DNA from: Nitrospinaceae bacterium
GTDB lineage: Bacteria > Nitrospinota > Nitrospinia > Nitrospinales > VA-1
Assembly (NCBI GenBank): GCA_029261515.1
Contig: JAJDBE010000071.1
Location: 1-38,519 of the forward strand
Direction: 5' to 3'
Length of the DNA: 38,519 bases
Part shown: positions 37,358 to 38,519 of the stretch, piece after piece
How the letters are laid out: the number at the start of each line of letters is the position of its first letter
Numbering within the stretch: the stretch's first letter is position 1
Notes under the pieces: generated by a model
Told to the model about the DNA's origin: nothing
What the model saw: only the letters and a program-made list of their open reading frames with translations
Databases searched by the model: none
Program-made: the position numbers and the translations under genes

Positions 37358-38118
37358 TTTGAATGGTATCTTCGCAATCTTTCGAGAATGATGGGCAGGT
37401 GCACCATGTCCTTCTTATAGTCGAGGGTCAGGGAATACATGACGATGTTCACCCCAAGCCGGATACTGCCCTGCCGCTGCTGACTGCCGCCGGCAATGAT
37501 GTCGTAATTCCAGTGGCCGAGCTTGTCCCTGGCCCAGGCGCCGCCCAGGTCATTGGTGGAATACGTCAGAACGGTTCTGCCTTTTACCGAAATCCCTTCA
37601 ATGAATGGATTCAGGAGGATGCGTCCGGCGGGACGGTTGATCAAGTAAAACGACCGGAAAATGGAATGGTCCCTGGATATTTTCTGCAGCGGAATCTTTG
37701 GGAATAGTTTGGCGATCAGATTCCGGACGGATTGATCGAATTCCGAGTTGGCGCGGGAGGAATTGTCATCTATCAAGAGAAAGCCGCCGAAGTTCAGGTA
37801 GTGTCTCAATATGCGCAGTTCTTTTTCCGGAAAAGGCTTGAACGCGGCGTTGCCCGCCATATATAAAAAAGGATACCGGTAGAGATTGGGATCGGTGACC
37901 GCAATCTCCACAGGCTCCCGGTTCACTTCGATGGAGGTCCGCCCGGCCAGCTGCGCCAGCAGGCTTCTTACCGCTTCGGGACGGGGATTGTAGTTGCCCC
38001 CCTGGTATTTGAGTAACGGCAGGGTCATTTTGGAATAGTCCGCCGTGGCTTCAGAAACCAACAAGAGGCCGCCAATGATTCCCATCAACCCAATGATAAT
38101 GGAAAGTATCAATCGCAT
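37354..38118 (-). CDS. DUF4159 domain protein
   Basis: A 254-aa exported protein. The first 27 residues are a signal peptide or anchor (LILSIIIGLMGIIGGLLLV). The remainder matches DUF4159: LPLLKYQGGNYNPRPEAVRSLLAQL, a PFLYMAGNAAFKPF strand, LNFGGFLLIDD, and a C-terminal GGSQQRQGSIRLGVNIVMYSLTLDYK. The fold resembles glutamine-amidotransferase-like domains without catalytic residues. It is the first gene of the minus-strand set in this window and overlaps the next gene. No Shine-Dalgarno sequence precedes the ATG, consistent with the start-proximal promoter candidate. MoxR and DUF58 partners are not visible here. Confidence 0.82.
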   Translation of the reverse strand: MRLILSIIIGLMGIIGGLLLVSEATADYSKMTLPLLKYQGGNYNPRPEAVRSLLAQLAGRTSIEVNREPVEIAVTDPNLYRYPFLYMAGNAAFKPFPEKELRILRHYLNFGGFLLIDDNSSRANSEFDQSVRNLIAKLFPKIPLQKISRDHSIFRSFYLINRPAGRILLNPFIEGISVKGRTVLTYSTNDLGGAWARDKLGHWNYDIIAGGSQQRQGSIRLGVNIVMYSLTLDYKKDMVHLPIILERLRRYHSK

Positions 38119-38124
38119 GGTTTG

Positions 38125-38153
38125 AGTTTAAACAGGATTTCACTTGTTTTCAA
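38125..38153 (-). promoter_or_regulatory. Candidate promoter giving a nearly leaderless DUF4159 mRNA
   Basis: On the minus strand, TTGAAA (38148-38153, five of six) lies 17 bp before TAAACT (38125-38130, four of six). The transcription start would fall at or next to the ATG at 38118. This suits the absence of a ribosome binding site. Confidence 0.4.
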
Positions 38154-38215
38154 TGATGATCCATTTTTCGTAACAGTAAAGATATCTCCATTTCGAAACG
38201 TCCCCCCTCACCTAA

Positions 38216-38239
38216 CCTCTCCCCCCTTGGGGGGAGAGG
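38216..38239. repeat. Perfect 11-bp palindrome (CCTCTCCCCCC)
   Basis: Arms CCTCTCCCCCC (38216-38226) and GGGGGGAGAGG (38229-38239) are perfect inverted repeats around TT. It is the type of G+C-rich palindrome found dispersed between genes; it would form a very stable hairpin in RNA. Confidence 0.75.
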
Positions 38240-38277
38240 AATAATTCCAGTTTTCACACCACCGTCATCCTGAGCTT

Positions 38278-38386
38278 GTGATATCCCCTCCACTAACTTC
38301 ATGCCCCTGTGATATTCCCTCCATTTGTTTCATGCCCCGAAGGGGTAGGAGGGGTATGTGATATTTCACCATTGCCTTCATGCCCC
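38278..38386 (+). repeat. Three copies of a ~30-bp repeat (GTGATAT...TTCATGCCCC)
   Basis: Copies lie at 38278-38307, 38309-38338 and 38358-38386. Each runs from GTGATAT to TTCATGCCCC. Copies two and three continue into GAAGGGGTA or GGAGGGGTA, giving CCCC(GAA/GGA)GGGG palindromes. The copy-to-copy distances are 31 and 49 bases, so this is not a CRISPR array. Confidence 0.75.
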
Positions 38387-38519
38387 GGAGGGGTATTTCG
38401 AAGGAGGATAGAAGGTTGGGATGAGGGGATTTCCCTTTTAATACACAGATATCTATCGCAAGGGCGATAAGAATAATTTTTGCCTAACCCTTTCTGCTTG
38501 GGTTAGACTGATTTTGAGT

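Larger units (their letters stand above)
38119..38519. other. 400-bp repeat-rich region at the right edge, no gene
   Basis: It holds the DUF4159 promoter candidate, a CTCTCCCC-type palindrome, a fragment CGTCATCCTGAGCTTGT (38263-38279) resembling a widespread palindromic intergenic repeat cut off at the next repeat, and the GTGATAT repeats. Two further hairpins lie near the end: TATCGC and GCGATA (38454-38459, 38464-38469) followed by a T run, and CTAACCC and GGGTTAG (38484-38490, 38500-38506). Confidence 0.65.

Noticed and set aside
38278..38386. Possible CRISPR array
   Set aside because: Only three imperfect copies with irregular 31- and 49-base spacing and no unique spacers; no cas genes.

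Overview
This window is about 38.5 kb of a bacterial chromosome with roughly half G+C by eye. It is densely packed with housekeeping genes. The organism looks Gram-negative: there is a lipoprotein with a lipobox, an MscS-type channel with a long periplasmic region, and a VWA/DUF4159 membrane gene pair. An NhaD-type Na+/H+ antiporter hints at a saline or marine habitat. A Nitrospinota-like or deltaproteobacterium-like lineage is my best guess from gene content, but nothing in the sequence proves it. I see no rRNA or tRNA genes, CRISPR array, prophage or transposase.

Layout. (1) 1-4493, plus strand: the end of a truncated YciI-like gene, then mtaB, a SAM hydroxide adenosyltransferase gene, a small GxxExxY-family gene framed by a perfect 26-bp inverted repeat, smpB, and an O-methyltransferase-like gene. 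(2) 4514-9629, minus strand: an ispA-dxs-hisB-hisH run (isoprenoid precursors plus two histidine genes), followed by an EamA-type transporter. (3) 10197-17548: nhaD (+), a ComF-like gene (-), argD and argF (+), a large MscS-like channel and tgt (+). (4) 17558-20288: an orphan 126-aa protein (-), a methyltransferase (-), a lipoprotein (+) and sfsA (-). (5) 20347-33120, minus strand: the complex I operon nuoA-B-C-D-E-F-G-H-I-J-K-L-M. It is driven by a perfect-consensus sigma70 promoter (TTGACA, 16 bp, TATAAT) with a leader of about 190 nt. No nuoN follows nuoM. (6) 33597-38118, minus strand: DUF4159 protein, VWA/GATase-like membrane protein, and a two-TM protein with a PLD-like domain and a C-terminal jelly-roll-like domain. 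(7) 38119-38519: a mosaic of intergenic repeats.

How the genes work together. The nuo genes build the proton-pumping NADH:quinone oxidoreductase, and NhaD could use or balance the ion gradients. ispA and dxs would feed quinone and other isoprenoid synthesis, hisB/hisH serve histidine synthesis, and argD/argF serve arginine synthesis. mtaB, tgt and smpB serve tRNA modification and ribosome rescue.

The least-explained parts are the 33597-38118 gene set, with its unusual PLD-like/jelly-roll protein, and the GxxExxY gene with its terminal inverted repeats. Also notable are the missing nuoN, the MscS-like channel with what look like two tandem beta domains, and the repeat mosaic at the right edge. 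All functions are assigned by reading motifs, without database searches.
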